Shown: positions 27,147-36,185, numbered from the stretch's first letter. The stretch: DNA of 64,000 nt from Phycisphaerales bacterium (GCA_019744815.1 JAIEUA010000012.1:209844-273843), one strand, 5' to 3'. Numbers and translations: made by a program. Notes: a model not told the origin generated them from the sequence alone.

Positions 27147-29411
27147 TTACGGGCAGATCAGGGTCTCGTACGCGGCGGCGAAGATCACGAAGTCCGAGTC
27201 GTCGACGAAGCCGTCGTTGTTGAGGTCCGACGGGCATCCGACCGGCATGCTCGGGTCGGCGCAGTCCAGGATGCCGTACGCGGCCGCGAAAATCACGAAG
27301 TCCGAGTCATCGACGAAGGTGTCGCCGTTGAGGTCCGCCGGGCAGGGCGGGGCCGTCACGGTCACGAAGTTCGCGGTCGACAGGTTACCGTCGGCATTGA
27401 GGATCCGCATGGTCTGCCCGCCCAGCGTCGCGTTGGCCGCGATGTTGAACGACAGGCCGGTGACCTGGGTGCCCAAGGCGTTCGGCACCGGGGTGCCGGT
27501 GACCGTGATGCCCGAGCCGGTGGTCACCGAAACCTGCGTCGCCGCGGTGACGTTCTTCAGGTTCGTGCCGTTGATGGTGAAGGGCACGACCGTGCCGCGC
27601 TGGCCGCTGACCGAATTGCCGGTGACGGTCATGGTGCCGCCAAAGACGGTGACCTGGATGGTGTCAACCGTGGTCTTGGCGTTGGAGTCGCGGACGCGGA
27701 GCGAGACGTTGTAGACGCCGTTGGAGACGTAGGTGAAGGTGGGCTGAGGCGCCGACGCCGCGGGCGAGGCGCCGGTCTCGAACGTGCCGTCGCCATCAAG
27801 GTCCCACTCGTAGCGGCTGATGGAGGTCGCGACGCGGATCTCCGTGGTGGCCGAGTGAATGTTGCCGATGAACTGAGCGGTCGTGTTCGCCCGGACGCGC
27901 TTGTTCACGCCGGCGTTGGCGTAGGGATTGGCGTAAATGTTGGTCCCGACCTGAACGTCGAGGTCATACAGCTGGACGATGGTGTTGGGGTTGGCGCCGT
28001 TGGTGGGATTGGCGGAGTTGTTATCAAACACCCGCAGCACGTAGCTGCCCGCGGGCAGGGCGCTGAAGGTGAAGGTCTCGGTGCCGCCGGCCGCTGTCGC
28101 GTCGACGGTGCCAACCGTCACGGTGCCGTCACTGTTGGTCAGGACGTACGCGAGATTGCCAGCGGCGTTGGCGCTGTAGGTCACGGGCGAGACGACGTCG
28201 CACTGGAAGGACTGCTGCTCGGTGATGATCGTGCCGCCACGCGGGGTCACAACGATCCGCACGTTCTGAGCGCTATCCAGGGTGAACTTGTAGAAGTCCG
28301 CGCCGCTGGGGTTCGCCCCGTTGTTCCAGAAGCCGTTGACCGAGAGATCGCGAGCGGTGAACGACTTGAGGGCCGGAGTGGTGAGGTTGCCCAGGTCCAC
28401 CGCGGTCGCCAGCGACTGGTTGCCGCTGTAGCGATCGCCGTAGTTCCGCTGAGCGCCCCGGCGATCGTCGTTGTTGTGCGAGTCAAAGCCGGTGCCGATC
28501 TGCGGCTCCATCAGCTTGGTGCCTGTGCAGGGCACCTGGTGAACGAACCCGGTGCCGTGCCCGTGCTCGTGCGTCACGGTGTTGCGCAGATAGCGGAAGT
28601 TGTTGGTCGAATCCGGGAACGTGCCGCCCACCGAGAAGTAGGACGTGTTGATGCACATGTCGCCGCCGACGATGGCCGCCAGGCTCGGCGAGCCGGGGAA
28701 CGCGTTGTACGCCAGGACCGGGGTGGCCGAGCCCAGCGCCAATCCACCGATGCGGATGTCACCCACACTGGAGCGGCGGGTCGACACCTGATCCATCGCG
28801 ATCCCGCTGTCGCTGTTCTCCGTGTAAGTGATGCCAGCGTACTTCTTCCAAGCCGCGAGGGCCTGGCGAACAAACTCTTTGCCCCGGTCCTCGCTGCCGA
28901 AGGCCGTCGTGAGCGCGCCCACCAGCGTGTTCGGGCCGGTCGCGAAACCGCTGCCCGTCAAGCCCCAGGTGGTCCCGTCGGCCGGGAAGCTGTAGGTCAG
29001 ATTGGCGCGGCTCGCGTCGCCGGGGGCCGCCGTGGCGTTCCCCGCCGAGTTCCACTTCCGCTGATCGACGTTGAAGCGGTCCGCAAACGGATCGTCGTTG
29101 GGCACCTGGGTGGGGGGCAGCAACTGGAACTTGTCGATCGCTTCCTGCCACTGGGCCTGCGTCATGTTGGGCACATAGCAAGTCGGGCTGCTGCTGATGT
29201 GCTTGATCACGCTGGCCCGGAGCATCGCGGTGCGGGCACCCTCGGCCTTGCTCTGGATCGCCATCTCCAGCTCATACGGCAGCGGGCTTTGCGGCGCGCT
29301 GCTCGGGTTGTAGGGGAACGCACCAAGCTGGGCGTTGGAGGCGGCCAGACCGGCCGACAGCGCCAGGGCGCCAGCGGTGAGATTCCACGTCGTCTTTCCA
29401 CGATTCTGCAT
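27147..29411 (-). CDS. Secreted metzincin-like metalloprotease with PKD, IPT-like and dockerin-like C-terminus (copy 1)
   Basis: A 754-aa secreted protein. After a signal peptide ending SNAQ comes the catalytic domain with the extended zinc signature HEHGHGTGFVH (HExxHxxGxxH), followed 20 residues on by a Met-turn (TKLMEPQ). Next is a beta-rich segment (NGFWNNGANPSGADFYKF), resembling pre-peptidase C-terminal domains. A PKD domain follows (SRYEWDLDGDGTFETG with YVSNGVYNVSLRVRD), then an IPT/TIG-like region. The C-terminus is two dockerin-like EF-hand repeats, DLNGDTFVDDSDFVIFAAAY and DLNNDGFVDDSDFVIFAAAY, ending ETLICP. The ATG at 29411 has GGAGG seven bases upstream. The next gene upstream is a close paralogue. 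Substrate and the anchor of the tag are unknown. Confidence 0.9.
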   Translation of the reverse strand: MQNRGKTTWNLTAGALALSAGLAASNAQLGAFPYNPSSAPQSPLPYELEMAIQSKAEGARTAMLRASVIKHISSSPTCYVPNMTQAQWQEAIDKFQLLPPTQVPNDDPFADRFNVDQRKWNSAGNATAAPGDASRANLTYSFPADGTTWGLTGSGFATGPNTLVGALTTAFGSEDRGKEFVRQALAAWKKYAGITYTENSDSGIAMDQVSTRRSSVGDIRIGGLALGSATPVLAYNAFPGSPSLAAIVGGDMCINTSYFSVGGTFPDSTNNFRYLRNTVTHEHGHGTGFVHQVPCTGTKLMEPQIGTGFDSHNNDDRRGAQRNYGDRYSGNQSLATAVDLGNLTTPALKSFTARDLSVNGFWNNGANPSGADFYKFTLDSAQNVRIVVTPRGGTIITEQQSFQCDVVSPVTYSANAAGNLAYVLTNSDGTVTVGTVDATAAGGTETFTFSALPAGSYVLRVFDNNSANPTNGANPNTIVQLYDLDVQVGTNIYANPYANAGVNKRVRANTTAQFIGNIHSATTEIRVATSISRYEWDLDGDGTFETGASPAASAPQPTFTYVSNGVYNVSLRVRDSNAKTTVDTIQVTVFGGTMTVTGNSVSGQRGTVVPFTINGTNLKNVTAATQVSVTTGSGITVTGTPVPNALGTQVTGLSFNIAANATLGGQTMRILNADGNLSTANFVTVTAPPCPADLNGDTFVDDSDFVIFAAAYGILDCADPSMPVGCPSDLNNDGFVDDSDFVIFAAAYETLICP

Positions 29412-29582
29412 CGGAGTCCTCCAGCGAGGCGTCAGCGCGCGGCATCCTCCCGGGCGCATCGGTTACGCTTGCTCAAACATACAGGCAACCCGCGCCGGTT
29501 GCGAGCAAAATATCGTCCGAAAAGCCGCGTACTTTCCCGAAAGCACCCCGCGACGCGGCCGTGCTCCCAGGTCCGATACCTC

Positions 29583-31829
29583 TTACGGACACAGCAGCGC
29601 GTCGTACCCGACCACGAACACCCCGAAGTCGGCGTCGTTGACCGCCCCGTCGCCATCCAGATCCGACGGGCAGGCCGCGGGCATCGCCGGATCGGAGCAC
29701 TCCAGAATGTCGTACGCCACGACGAAGATCTGGAAGTCGGCGTCATCGACGAAGCCGTCAAGATTCAAATCTCCGGGGCACGGCGGTGCCGCCACCGTCA
29801 GCAACGCCGCGTTCGCGGAACCGTCGGCGTTCGAGACCGACACCGTCCGCGACCCCAGCGCGGCGTTCGAGGCGATGACGTACGAGAGACCCGTGACCTG
29901 GGTGCCCAGGGCGTTTCGAACCGGCGTGCCGGTGACGCTCACGCCGGATCCCGAAACCGTCACCATCGACGCGGCGGAGAGGTTCTTGAGGTTCTTGCCC
30001 GTCAGCGTGAACGGCACCACGCGGCCACGGGACGCCGACTGGGACGTCCCGGTGAGCTGCGTCGTCGCACCAAAGACCGTCACGGCCAGCGTGTCGGTGC
30101 CCGCCTTGCCATTGGAGTCGACCACCCGGAGCGAGACGTTGTACACGCCGTTCGAGGGGTAGGTAAAGGTGGGCTTGGGCGCACTGGCGGCGGGCAGAAC
30201 GCCGGTCTCGAAGACGCCGTCGCCGTCGAGGTCCCATTCGTAGCGGCTGATCGTCGTGGGAACTCGGGTTTCGGTGGGCGCGGAATTGACGTCGCCCATG
30301 AAGTACGCGGGGGCGTTGGCCTTGACGCGCTTGGCGAGGCCCGCGTTCGCGTAGGGCTCAGTGAAGACGCCGGCGCCCGAGAGAAGCTCAAGATCGTACA
30401 TCTGCACGATGGTGTTGCCGTTGGCGCCGCCGGTGACGTTGGCCGCGTTGTTATCCCAGACCTGAACGAAATACGTGCCCGCGCCGAGATTCGAGGTCAG
30501 CGACTCGAACACGCCGACACTGGCCGCGTTCACGGTTGTGATCGTGTTGCCGTTGGAGTCAAGCAGCCGGAACGCCAGGTCGCCGAACAGCTTCGAGTTG
30601 TAGATGGTGGTCGTGCCGGTGCACTGGCTGGCTTGCTGCCCGGTCTCGTAGGACTCGCCGGTGGGGTTGACGTTGATGGTGACCTGCTGGGACTGAGTCA
30701 ACGTGAACTTGAAATAGTCGGTGCCCGGCGGGTTGGTGCCGTTGTCGTAAAAGCCATTGGTCGAGAGGTCGCGGAGCGCCACCGAGCGAGCCGGGCTGGA
30801 GAGCGTGCCGAGGTTGACGGCGTTTCCGAAGGAGAAGTTGCCGCTGTAGCGATCGCCGTAGTTGCGATTCACGCCCCGACGGTCGTCGAGCTGGACCATG
30901 TCCGTCAGCACCGAAGCCTGCGGCTCCATGAGCTTGGTGCCGACGCAGGGGACCTGGTGGATGAAGCCCAACCCGTGCCCGTGCTCGTGCGCGATGACGT
31001 TGCGGAAGTTGCGGTAGTCAAGGTCGGGGTTGGAGAAGCGTGCGCCCTCGTTGAAGTAGGCGGTGTTCATGCACATGTCGCCGCCGCCGAAGGTGGAGGA
31101 GACGCCGAGCGTGGTGGGGAAGCCGTTGTACGCGAGGAGGCCGTTGATGCCCCAGAAGAGCCCACCAAAGCGGATATCGCCGACGGTCGTGCGTCGGTTG
31201 CTGTTGGTGTCCATGGGGATCCCGCTGTCCGCGACCTCGGTGTACGAGAGTCCGCCGTAGCGACGCCAGTTGGCGATCGCCTGTCGAATGTACTCCTTGC
31301 CCAGCTCCGGATCGCCGAACGCGATGCTCAAGCCGAACTCCATGTCGCTGAATCCCTTCGGCACGATGGTGCCGTTGAGACCCCACGCGGTGTTGTCGGG
31401 CGCGAAGCTGTAGGTGAGGTTGGCGCGAAGCCCCGTGCCGGAAACGAAACCGCCGCCGCTGGAGCCCGCGGGGCCCCACTTGAAGAAGTCGAGGTCGAAG
31501 CGATCTTGGAAGGGATCGCCGGGGCCGAGCGTCGGCGGGCGCAGGTCATAGTCGGCGAGCACCTTGGCCCACAGCTCGGGGGTGGTGTCGTTGGCGAAGC
31601 ACAAGGGAGCGCTCTCAATCGCCCGCACGGCCCGGGCGCGGATCATCGACGCACGCGTCGCCGATCCACCCGCCGCATCAGCAATCGCCGACTCAAGCGA
31701 GGCCGGAAGCGTCTTGGCGGTCGGCGTGGGTGCCGACCACGGGAACGCGCCGAGCTGCGCCACTGCGGACGATGAGCCCGCGATCAGGACCAGAACCGAG
31801 GGGACAACAACGCTCATCGCTCGACGCAT
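29583..31829 (-). CDS. Secreted metzincin-like metalloprotease with PKD and dockerin-like C-terminus (copy 2)
   Basis: A 748-aa paralogue of the neighbouring protease with the same domain order. It has a signal peptide ending SSSAVAQ, then the shared start of the mature chain QLGAFPW. The zinc motif is HEHGHGLGFIH with the TKLMEPQ Met-turn after it. A middle beta domain (NGFYDNGTNPPGTDYFKF), a PKD domain (SRYEWDLDGDGVFETG) and an IPT-like region follow. The C-terminal pair of EF-hand-like repeats is DLNLDGFVDDADFQIFVVAY and DLDGDGAVNDADFGVFVVGY, ending DALLCP. The start is the ATG at 31829, preceded by GGAG seven bases away; longer frames upstream lack a site. It lies 171 bases before the first copy and probably arose by tandem duplication. 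Confidence 0.9.
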   Translation of the reverse strand: MRRAMSVVVPSVLVLIAGSSSAVAQLGAFPWSAPTPTAKTLPASLESAIADAAGGSATRASMIRARAVRAIESAPLCFANDTTPELWAKVLADYDLRPPTLGPGDPFQDRFDLDFFKWGPAGSSGGGFVSGTGLRANLTYSFAPDNTAWGLNGTIVPKGFSDMEFGLSIAFGDPELGKEYIRQAIANWRRYGGLSYTEVADSGIPMDTNSNRRTTVGDIRFGGLFWGINGLLAYNGFPTTLGVSSTFGGGDMCMNTAYFNEGARFSNPDLDYRNFRNVIAHEHGHGLGFIHQVPCVGTKLMEPQASVLTDMVQLDDRRGVNRNYGDRYSGNFSFGNAVNLGTLSSPARSVALRDLSTNGFYDNGTNPPGTDYFKFTLTQSQQVTINVNPTGESYETGQQASQCTGTTTIYNSKLFGDLAFRLLDSNGNTITTVNAASVGVFESLTSNLGAGTYFVQVWDNNAANVTGGANGNTIVQMYDLELLSGAGVFTEPYANAGLAKRVKANAPAYFMGDVNSAPTETRVPTTISRYEWDLDGDGVFETGVLPAASAPKPTFTYPSNGVYNVSLRVVDSNGKAGTDTLAVTVFGATTQLTGTSQSASRGRVVPFTLTGKNLKNLSAASMVTVSGSGVSVTGTPVRNALGTQVTGLSYVIASNAALGSRTVSVSNADGSANAALLTVAAPPCPGDLNLDGFVDDADFQIFVVAYDILECSDPAMPAACPSDLDGDGAVNDADFGVFVVGYDALLCP

Positions 31830-32077
31830 GGGAACGCTCCGCGCTGGCCCGCGAACTCGCCGCGAGCCGCCATGTTTCATTGGATTGAAACGATCTCCCC
31901 CCGACCACTTCATCCCTGTCGGTGCACTCACGAGACCTCAGGATAATCCCCGAGCGTTTCAAAAGCGACAAAGACGTCCGTGGAAGTGCGGATTTCTGTG
32001 CAGGGCGTTCCAAAGCGGGATCGGCCCGCCGTTATCCGGACGGTTCGAGGTCGTCGCCGGGGCACGCTCCCACCGTT

Positions 32078-33508
32078 TCAGGGGCAGATCAACTGCTCGT
32101 ACGCCGCCGCGAAGACCACGAAGTCGGCGTCGTCGGTGATGCCGTCTCCGGTGAGGTCGCAGGCGTTGGTGGTCAGCGTCTCGTACGCGACGGCGAAGTT
32201 GACGAAGTCAGAGTCGTCGACAACGTTGTCCTTGTTGAAGTCCGCACGGCAGAGTTTCTGAATCATGGTTTTGACCATGGAGAGCACGTCGTTGCCGGTG
32301 GGGACGATGAAGGACGTGGGCAGCACGAAGCCGTTGGTGCCGGTGTCGCGGAGCTCGGCGGTGACGGAGAACGCGCCGAGCGTCCCGAAGACCCAGTCAG
32401 GGGCGGTGCCGCTGGCGAGGTACAGGATCTCTGATCCGCCAAACGTGTACGCGGCCCCGGTTGTGGCGGCGACAGAATCCCGCATCGCGCTGCCGATGCG
32501 ATTGATGGACGCCAGGCCGATCGGGTCCGCGTACTGGTAGCCCCAGGTGCGGAGGATGAGCTGCGAGTAGCTGTGCAGGTCGATGTGCGCGACGACCTTG
32601 GGGACGCCGAGCATGTAGTTGCGAAGCACCTGAGTCTCGGGCTCAGAGAAGGGGCTCGGGCCGCGGTATGTGTCGCTGCTCAGGCTGCCGCTGGAGCCGG
32701 ACGAGAGGCCCCAGCCGACGGACCAGTTGCGGTTGAGGTCGATGCCGCGCGTGCTGGTGCCGGTGACGCGACGGTTCTTGCGCCACAGGCGGTTGTTGGT
32801 CCAGGTGTAGACGTAGCCGTCGGGATTGGTGATCGGGATGATGACGAGCTCGTACTGATCGAGGATCGATTTCGCGGCCGCATCGGTGTTGTATTTGCTG
32901 AGCAGCTCGGTCGTCGTGTACAGGTTCGACGTGACGGTGATCCACTCACGCGCGTGCTGCAGCGAGTTGAGCACGACGACGGGCTTGCGCACGCCACCGA
33001 TCGGCGGCACGGGGCTGGTCACCCGCATCCCGAAAATCTCGCGGCCTTCGACGGAGTTGCCGAGCGAGATCCGAGCGACAAAGCCGGGGTAGGTGGCGAC
33101 CAGCGTGTTGACGTAGTTGCTGACACCGGTGTAATCCGCGTAGGTGTCGAAGTAGGCGCGGTTCTCGAAGGGCTGGTTCCGCTCCGCCAGGTCGGCGTCG
33201 AGCAGGGCCTGCACGTCTTCGATGAGCACCGAGAAGGGCACGCCGTGGAGCGTGAGCGTGGCGAGCTGCTCGCGGGAGATGCGGTAATCGACCGCGCCCG
33301 TCGCGGACGGACCACAGGTCCACGGGTCGTCGGACAACTGCTCCAAGAGCCGCAGGTCAGCGTCGCCGCGGGGTTGCACGCGGACGACGACGTCGCCGTC
33401 GAAGCGGGCCATCTCGGCGGGCTGGGTGTTGGGAGCAGCCAGGGCGTTCCCGGCGAGCAGCAACAGAGCGGCGGCGGACATCGTGACAGCGGTCAGAAAC
33501 TTCTGCAT
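32078..33508 (-). CDS. Secreted M14 zinc carboxypeptidase with dockerin-like C-terminus
   Basis: A 476-aa protein with a signal peptide (MQKFLTAVTMSAAALLLLAG, cleavage after ALA). A propeptide-like region of about 100 residues follows, then an M14 domain. Zinc ligands HxxE are in QHAREW and the third His in HIDLHSYSQLIL. The substrate-binding RNW-type segment reads GIDLNRNWSVGWG, and the catalytic Glu is in VTAELRD. All are present, so the enzyme should be active in removing C-terminal residues. The C-terminus carries two EF-hand-like repeats (DFNKDNVVDDSDFVNFAVAY and DLTGDGITDDADFVVFAAAY) ending EQLICP. The ATG at 33508 has GGAGAG upstream. It is the third of four consecutive genes with this tail. 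Confidence 0.92.
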   Translation of the reverse strand: MQKFLTAVTMSAAALLLLAGNALAAPNTQPAEMARFDGDVVVRVQPRGDADLRLLEQLSDDPWTCGPSATGAVDYRISREQLATLTLHGVPFSVLIEDVQALLDADLAERNQPFENRAYFDTYADYTGVSNYVNTLVATYPGFVARISLGNSVEGREIFGMRVTSPVPPIGGVRKPVVVLNSLQHAREWITVTSNLYTTTELLSKYNTDAAAKSILDQYELVIIPITNPDGYVYTWTNNRLWRKNRRVTGTSTRGIDLNRNWSVGWGLSSGSSGSLSSDTYRGPSPFSEPETQVLRNYMLGVPKVVAHIDLHSYSQLILRTWGYQYADPIGLASINRIGSAMRDSVAATTGAAYTFGGSEILYLASGTAPDWVFGTLGAFSVTAELRDTGTNGFVLPTSFIVPTGNDVLSMVKTMIQKLCRADFNKDNVVDDSDFVNFAVAYETLTTNACDLTGDGITDDADFVVFAAAYEQLICP

Positions 33509-33555
33509 CACACTCTCCAAGGCCTCGGGTCGTGATCCGATCACACTGGTACGGC

Positions 33556-34953
33556 TCACGGGCACAGCAGTTGCTCGTAGGCGGCAGCGAACAGCACAAA
33601 GTCGGAATCGTCAACGAAGCCGTCGTTGTTGAGATCACTCGGGCACGGGCCGCTGGCCGGGCAGAGCAGCGCTTGGTAAGCGTTGCTGAACAGCACAAAA
33701 TCGGCGTCGTCGACGGATCGATCGCTATTGAGATCCGCCGGGCAGGGGCAGACGGGCGGGAACTGAGCGGTGATCGCGTCCCACAGGGCGCTGGTGGACC
33801 CTTGATAGCCCATCGCCCACATGCCGACGCCGCCGAGGCCGTAGGTCTTGGCCCGGGCGTACTTCAGGCCCAGCGACTCGGCGTCGTCGTACCAGACCTG
33901 ATTCCAGGTGGAATCCTGCCAGCGGTACCACGGCGTGCGCGAGGATGTATCCCATTGCCGGCCATAGCTGCCGACCGCGACGGCGGCGTTGGCGTAAGTC
34001 ACAGACTGCGTGAACGCGAGCACACTCGAGTACGCGGCGGAGGTGCTGGTGTCCCACTGGTTGCCGTACCAGGGCGTGCCGAGGATCATCTTCTGCGGCG
34101 AAGCGGTGAGCACGCTCGCGTACTGCGTACGCATCGTGTTGTCCACGTTGAACGAACCGCCGAACAGTGGGGCCGACGGGCCGGTGGTCGTCGACCACGA
34201 GCCGTAGAAGTCGTAGCCCATGATGAAGAGGAAGTCGGCCTGCGCCGCGACGGCGCTGAGGTTCCAGGCGTTCCCCCAGTTCACGGCCGGGGTCGCGATG
34301 TGGATCTCGCACGGGATCCGCTGCTGATCGAAGTAGTCCCTCATGGCCTGCAGGAATCCGGGGACCTGCGACGGCCACGCGTTGCTGGTCGAGCCCTCGA
34401 AGTCAATGCACACGCCGTCGGCGCCAGCGAGGACCTGGGTACGGAGCTTGGAGAAGAAGTTGTTCCGCGCGGTGGTGCTGGTCATGAGCGACAGCACCTG
34501 CGTGGGATTGAAGTTGGTGATGGTGAGGATGACCTTCACGCCGTTAGCCCGGGCGGTGTTGATGGTGGTGGTCCAGGGCCAGCCGATGGTGTTGGACAGG
34601 TTGCCGCTGGCATCGACGCCGATCGAGAAGACGCCGACGTGCGAGAGCAGGTCCCAGCGGATGTTGCTGGTGCCCGACCAGTAGGGAAGGAAGCCGAAAA
34701 CCTTCTGCGTGGGTTTGCAGAGGAGGGTCGAGGCTTGAACGCTGAGGTTGGAGAGGGCGGGATTGGCGTCGCCGCTCGGGTCGTGCTGCGTCGGCGTCGG
34801 CCCGTGCGAACGCTGCGACCAACCGATCGCGGGGGTGGGATCGGGGGCCGGCGTTGGGGCGACAACGACAGCGGCAACCGTCAAAGCGGCAATGGCGGGG
34901 ACGACAGACACCACGACGACTATACCCGAGGACGCAAGCGTCGCGAAGGGCAT
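33556..34953 (-). CDS. Secreted GH18 family protein (chitinase-like) with dockerin-like C-terminus
   Basis: A 465-aa protein with an N-terminal hydrophobic export segment and a Pro-rich linker. A GH18 barrel follows. KVFGFLPYWSGTSNIRWDLLSH starts it, the catalytic signature is GADGVCIDFEG (DxxxDxE with the acid Glu), and FLFIMGYDFYGSW and MWAMGYQG carry the typical later aromatic residues. GH18 enzymes hydrolyse chitin or related N-acetylglucosamine polymers, and spore-coat-like members act on peptidoglycan. The last ~65 residues hold two EF-hand-like repeats (DLNSDRSVDDADFVLFSNAY and DLNNDGFVDDSDFVLFAAAY) ending EQLLCP. The ATG at 34953 lacks a Shine-Dalgarno sequence, because a 25-base interspersed repeat begins seven bases upstream. 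Confidence 0.9.
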   Translation of the reverse strand: MPFATLASSGIVVVVSVVPAIAALTVAAVVVAPTPAPDPTPAIGWSQRSHGPTPTQHDPSGDANPALSNLSVQASTLLCKPTQKVFGFLPYWSGTSNIRWDLLSHVGVFSIGVDASGNLSNTIGWPWTTTINTARANGVKVILTITNFNPTQVLSLMTSTTARNNFFSKLRTQVLAGADGVCIDFEGSTSNAWPSQVPGFLQAMRDYFDQQRIPCEIHIATPAVNWGNAWNLSAVAAQADFLFIMGYDFYGSWSTTTGPSAPLFGGSFNVDNTMRTQYASVLTASPQKMILGTPWYGNQWDTSTSAAYSSVLAFTQSVTYANAAVAVGSYGRQWDTSSRTPWYRWQDSTWNQVWYDDAESLGLKYARAKTYGLGGVGMWAMGYQGSTSALWDAITAQFPPVCPCPADLNSDRSVDDADFVLFSNAYQALLCPASGPCPSDLNNDGFVDDSDFVLFAAAYEQLLCP

Positions 34954-34959
34954 ACTGAA

Positions 34960-35050
34960 CGAGCCCCGAGCGTGAGCGAGTGGGTTCTCGGGCGTCTGGG
35001 AGCGCCGCAGAAATAGGCCACCCACTCGCTGACGCTCGGGGCTCGTCAAG
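34960..35050. repeat. Paired interspersed repeat (GCTGACGCTCGGGGCTCG family)
   Basis: Two copies in opposite orientation, 34960-34984 and 35021-35045, match as 25-base inverted arms with one mismatch and a 36-base loop. The copy at 35021 runs on into TCAAG. The same element occurs at 63687-63720 and 63955-63990. It fills the gap between the GH18 and FkbM genes. Where it is translated on the minus strand it reads TSPERQRV, which creates false N-terminal extensions. Confidence 0.85.
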
Positions 35051-35068
35051 GCGCGGGCTCGTCGCTCC

Positions 35069-35974
35069 TTACCGCTTCGGTGGCTGCTTCAAGGGCTGGG
35101 GCTCTTCGCGCAGGTCGTTCTCGTCGAAGCTCGCCATGATGTTGTTGTTGCCGAGCTTGTCGTAGTCGGCGACGCTCAGGCGGCGGTAAACGATCTTGCC
35201 GTTCTCGCGGACGTGGCCGTAAGCCGGGCAGCCGAGGATCTCGAGCTGCTCGAGCGTGCCCTTGGCCTTGTCTTTCCCGTGCAGCGCGATGGCCATGCGG
35301 GGCTTGTACTTCTTGATGGTCTCGCGCCCGCCGATCAGGATCTTCACCTCGGCGCCCTCGGTGTCGATCTTCATCATCTGCGGCGGCTTCGCTCCGCTGG
35401 TCGCGACATAGTGATCGAGCGTCATCAACTCGACCCGTTCAGTTTTGGGCGGCAGGCCGAAGTGGGCGCGGCCGGTGGACGCCTGACCACCCGAAATGCT
35501 GTTGAGCACCGCCGAGCCGGAGTTCATGTCGTCGATCTGCAGGTCCTCGTGACCGGGCGCATCGGAGAGCGCCAGCGGCGAGATGGTGCACGCGGCCTCC
35601 ATCTTGCCGAGCTTCATGTTGCGTTCCAAGAGCTCGCGGTTCTCGAGCATGGGCTCGAAGGCGTAGAGGTGTCCCGCGCCGAACCACTGGTGCATCACGC
35701 GGGTGTAAAGACCGATGTTGGCACCAATGTCGTAGACGACGTCGCCGGGACGGATAAGCCGCGCGAAGAGCGAGACCACGAACGCATCATGGATGAGCGG
35801 GTGTTCCCAGAGCAGGTAGCGATGGCGACGCAGGCGGATCGCCACCGGCCCGATGTCGCGCATGGTGGTGTCGTGACGCCAGTCGGGAATGGCCTTGACG
35901 CAGGCGCGTGCCGCGGCGTTGAGCGCGGAGCTCTTGCGGATGGTGTTGACAACCGATCGCAGCATCGTCCGCAT
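35069..35974 (-). CDS. FkbM family methyltransferase
   Basis: An S-adenosylmethionine-dependent O-methyltransferase of the FkbM type, often acting on sugars or polyketide-like chains. The Rossmann core starts with the SAM-binding motif DVVYDIGANIGLYT. It continues with LYAFEPMLENRELLERN, ELMTLDHYV and MMKIDTEGAEVKILIGG (the conserved I-D-x-E-G-x-E). The C-terminal tail (LREEPQPLKQPPKR) is short and charged. The start is the ATG at 35974, with AGGAG ten bases upstream, giving 301 aa; the longer frame uses a TTG within the Shine-Dalgarno sequence. It follows the secretome island but has no glycosyltransferase neighbour, so its substrate is unknown. Confidence 0.9.
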   Translation of the reverse strand: MRTMLRSVVNTIRKSSALNAAARACVKAIPDWRHDTTMRDIGPVAIRLRRHRYLLWEHPLIHDAFVVSLFARLIRPGDVVYDIGANIGLYTRVMHQWFGAGHLYAFEPMLENRELLERNMKLGKMEAACTISPLALSDAPGHEDLQIDDMNSGSAVLNSISGGQASTGRAHFGLPPKTERVELMTLDHYVATSGAKPPQMMKIDTEGAEVKILIGGRETIKKYKPRMAIALHGKDKAKGTLEQLEILGCPAYGHVRENGKIVYRRLSVADYDKLGNNNIMASFDENDLREEPQPLKQPPKR

Positions 35975-36080
35975 GGGACGGGTTCTCCTGGCCAACCGTG
36001 GGAGGTGGGCGGGGGGTGAAGACCGAACGGGAACAGACCATTATCGGCGATCGGCGGGCGGGGGCTGAGGAAGCGAACGG

Positions 36081-36185
36081 AAAGCGAGCCGGGGCGTCCT
36101 CGCCCCGTGCAGTGGGGTTCACTCTTCGAGGCTTAACGGGAACGGACGCGTGTTCCGCCGGGGCGGGGACGCCCCGGCTCGCTTT
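36081..36185. repeat. Perfect inverted repeat overlapping the Ppx gene end
   Basis: Two identical 19-base arms in opposite orientation, 36081-36099 and 36167-36185, are separated by 67 bases. Each arm contains a nested palindrome: 36091-36096 with 36101-36106, and 36158-36165 with 36170-36177. The Ppx/GppA stop codon (36133-36135) lies inside the loop, and the right arm encodes part of that protein's last 20 residues. Confidence 0.85.

Noticed and set aside
27855..31775. A 1306-codon open frame on the plus strand
   Set aside because: It lies antisense to both metzincin genes, which have clear domains. It has no start context and no family-like sequence.
34954..35049. An N-terminal extension of the GH18 protein reading TSPERQRV
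   Set aside because: It is a translation of the interspersed repeat in the gap, not protein sequence; the same residues appear at other repeat copies.
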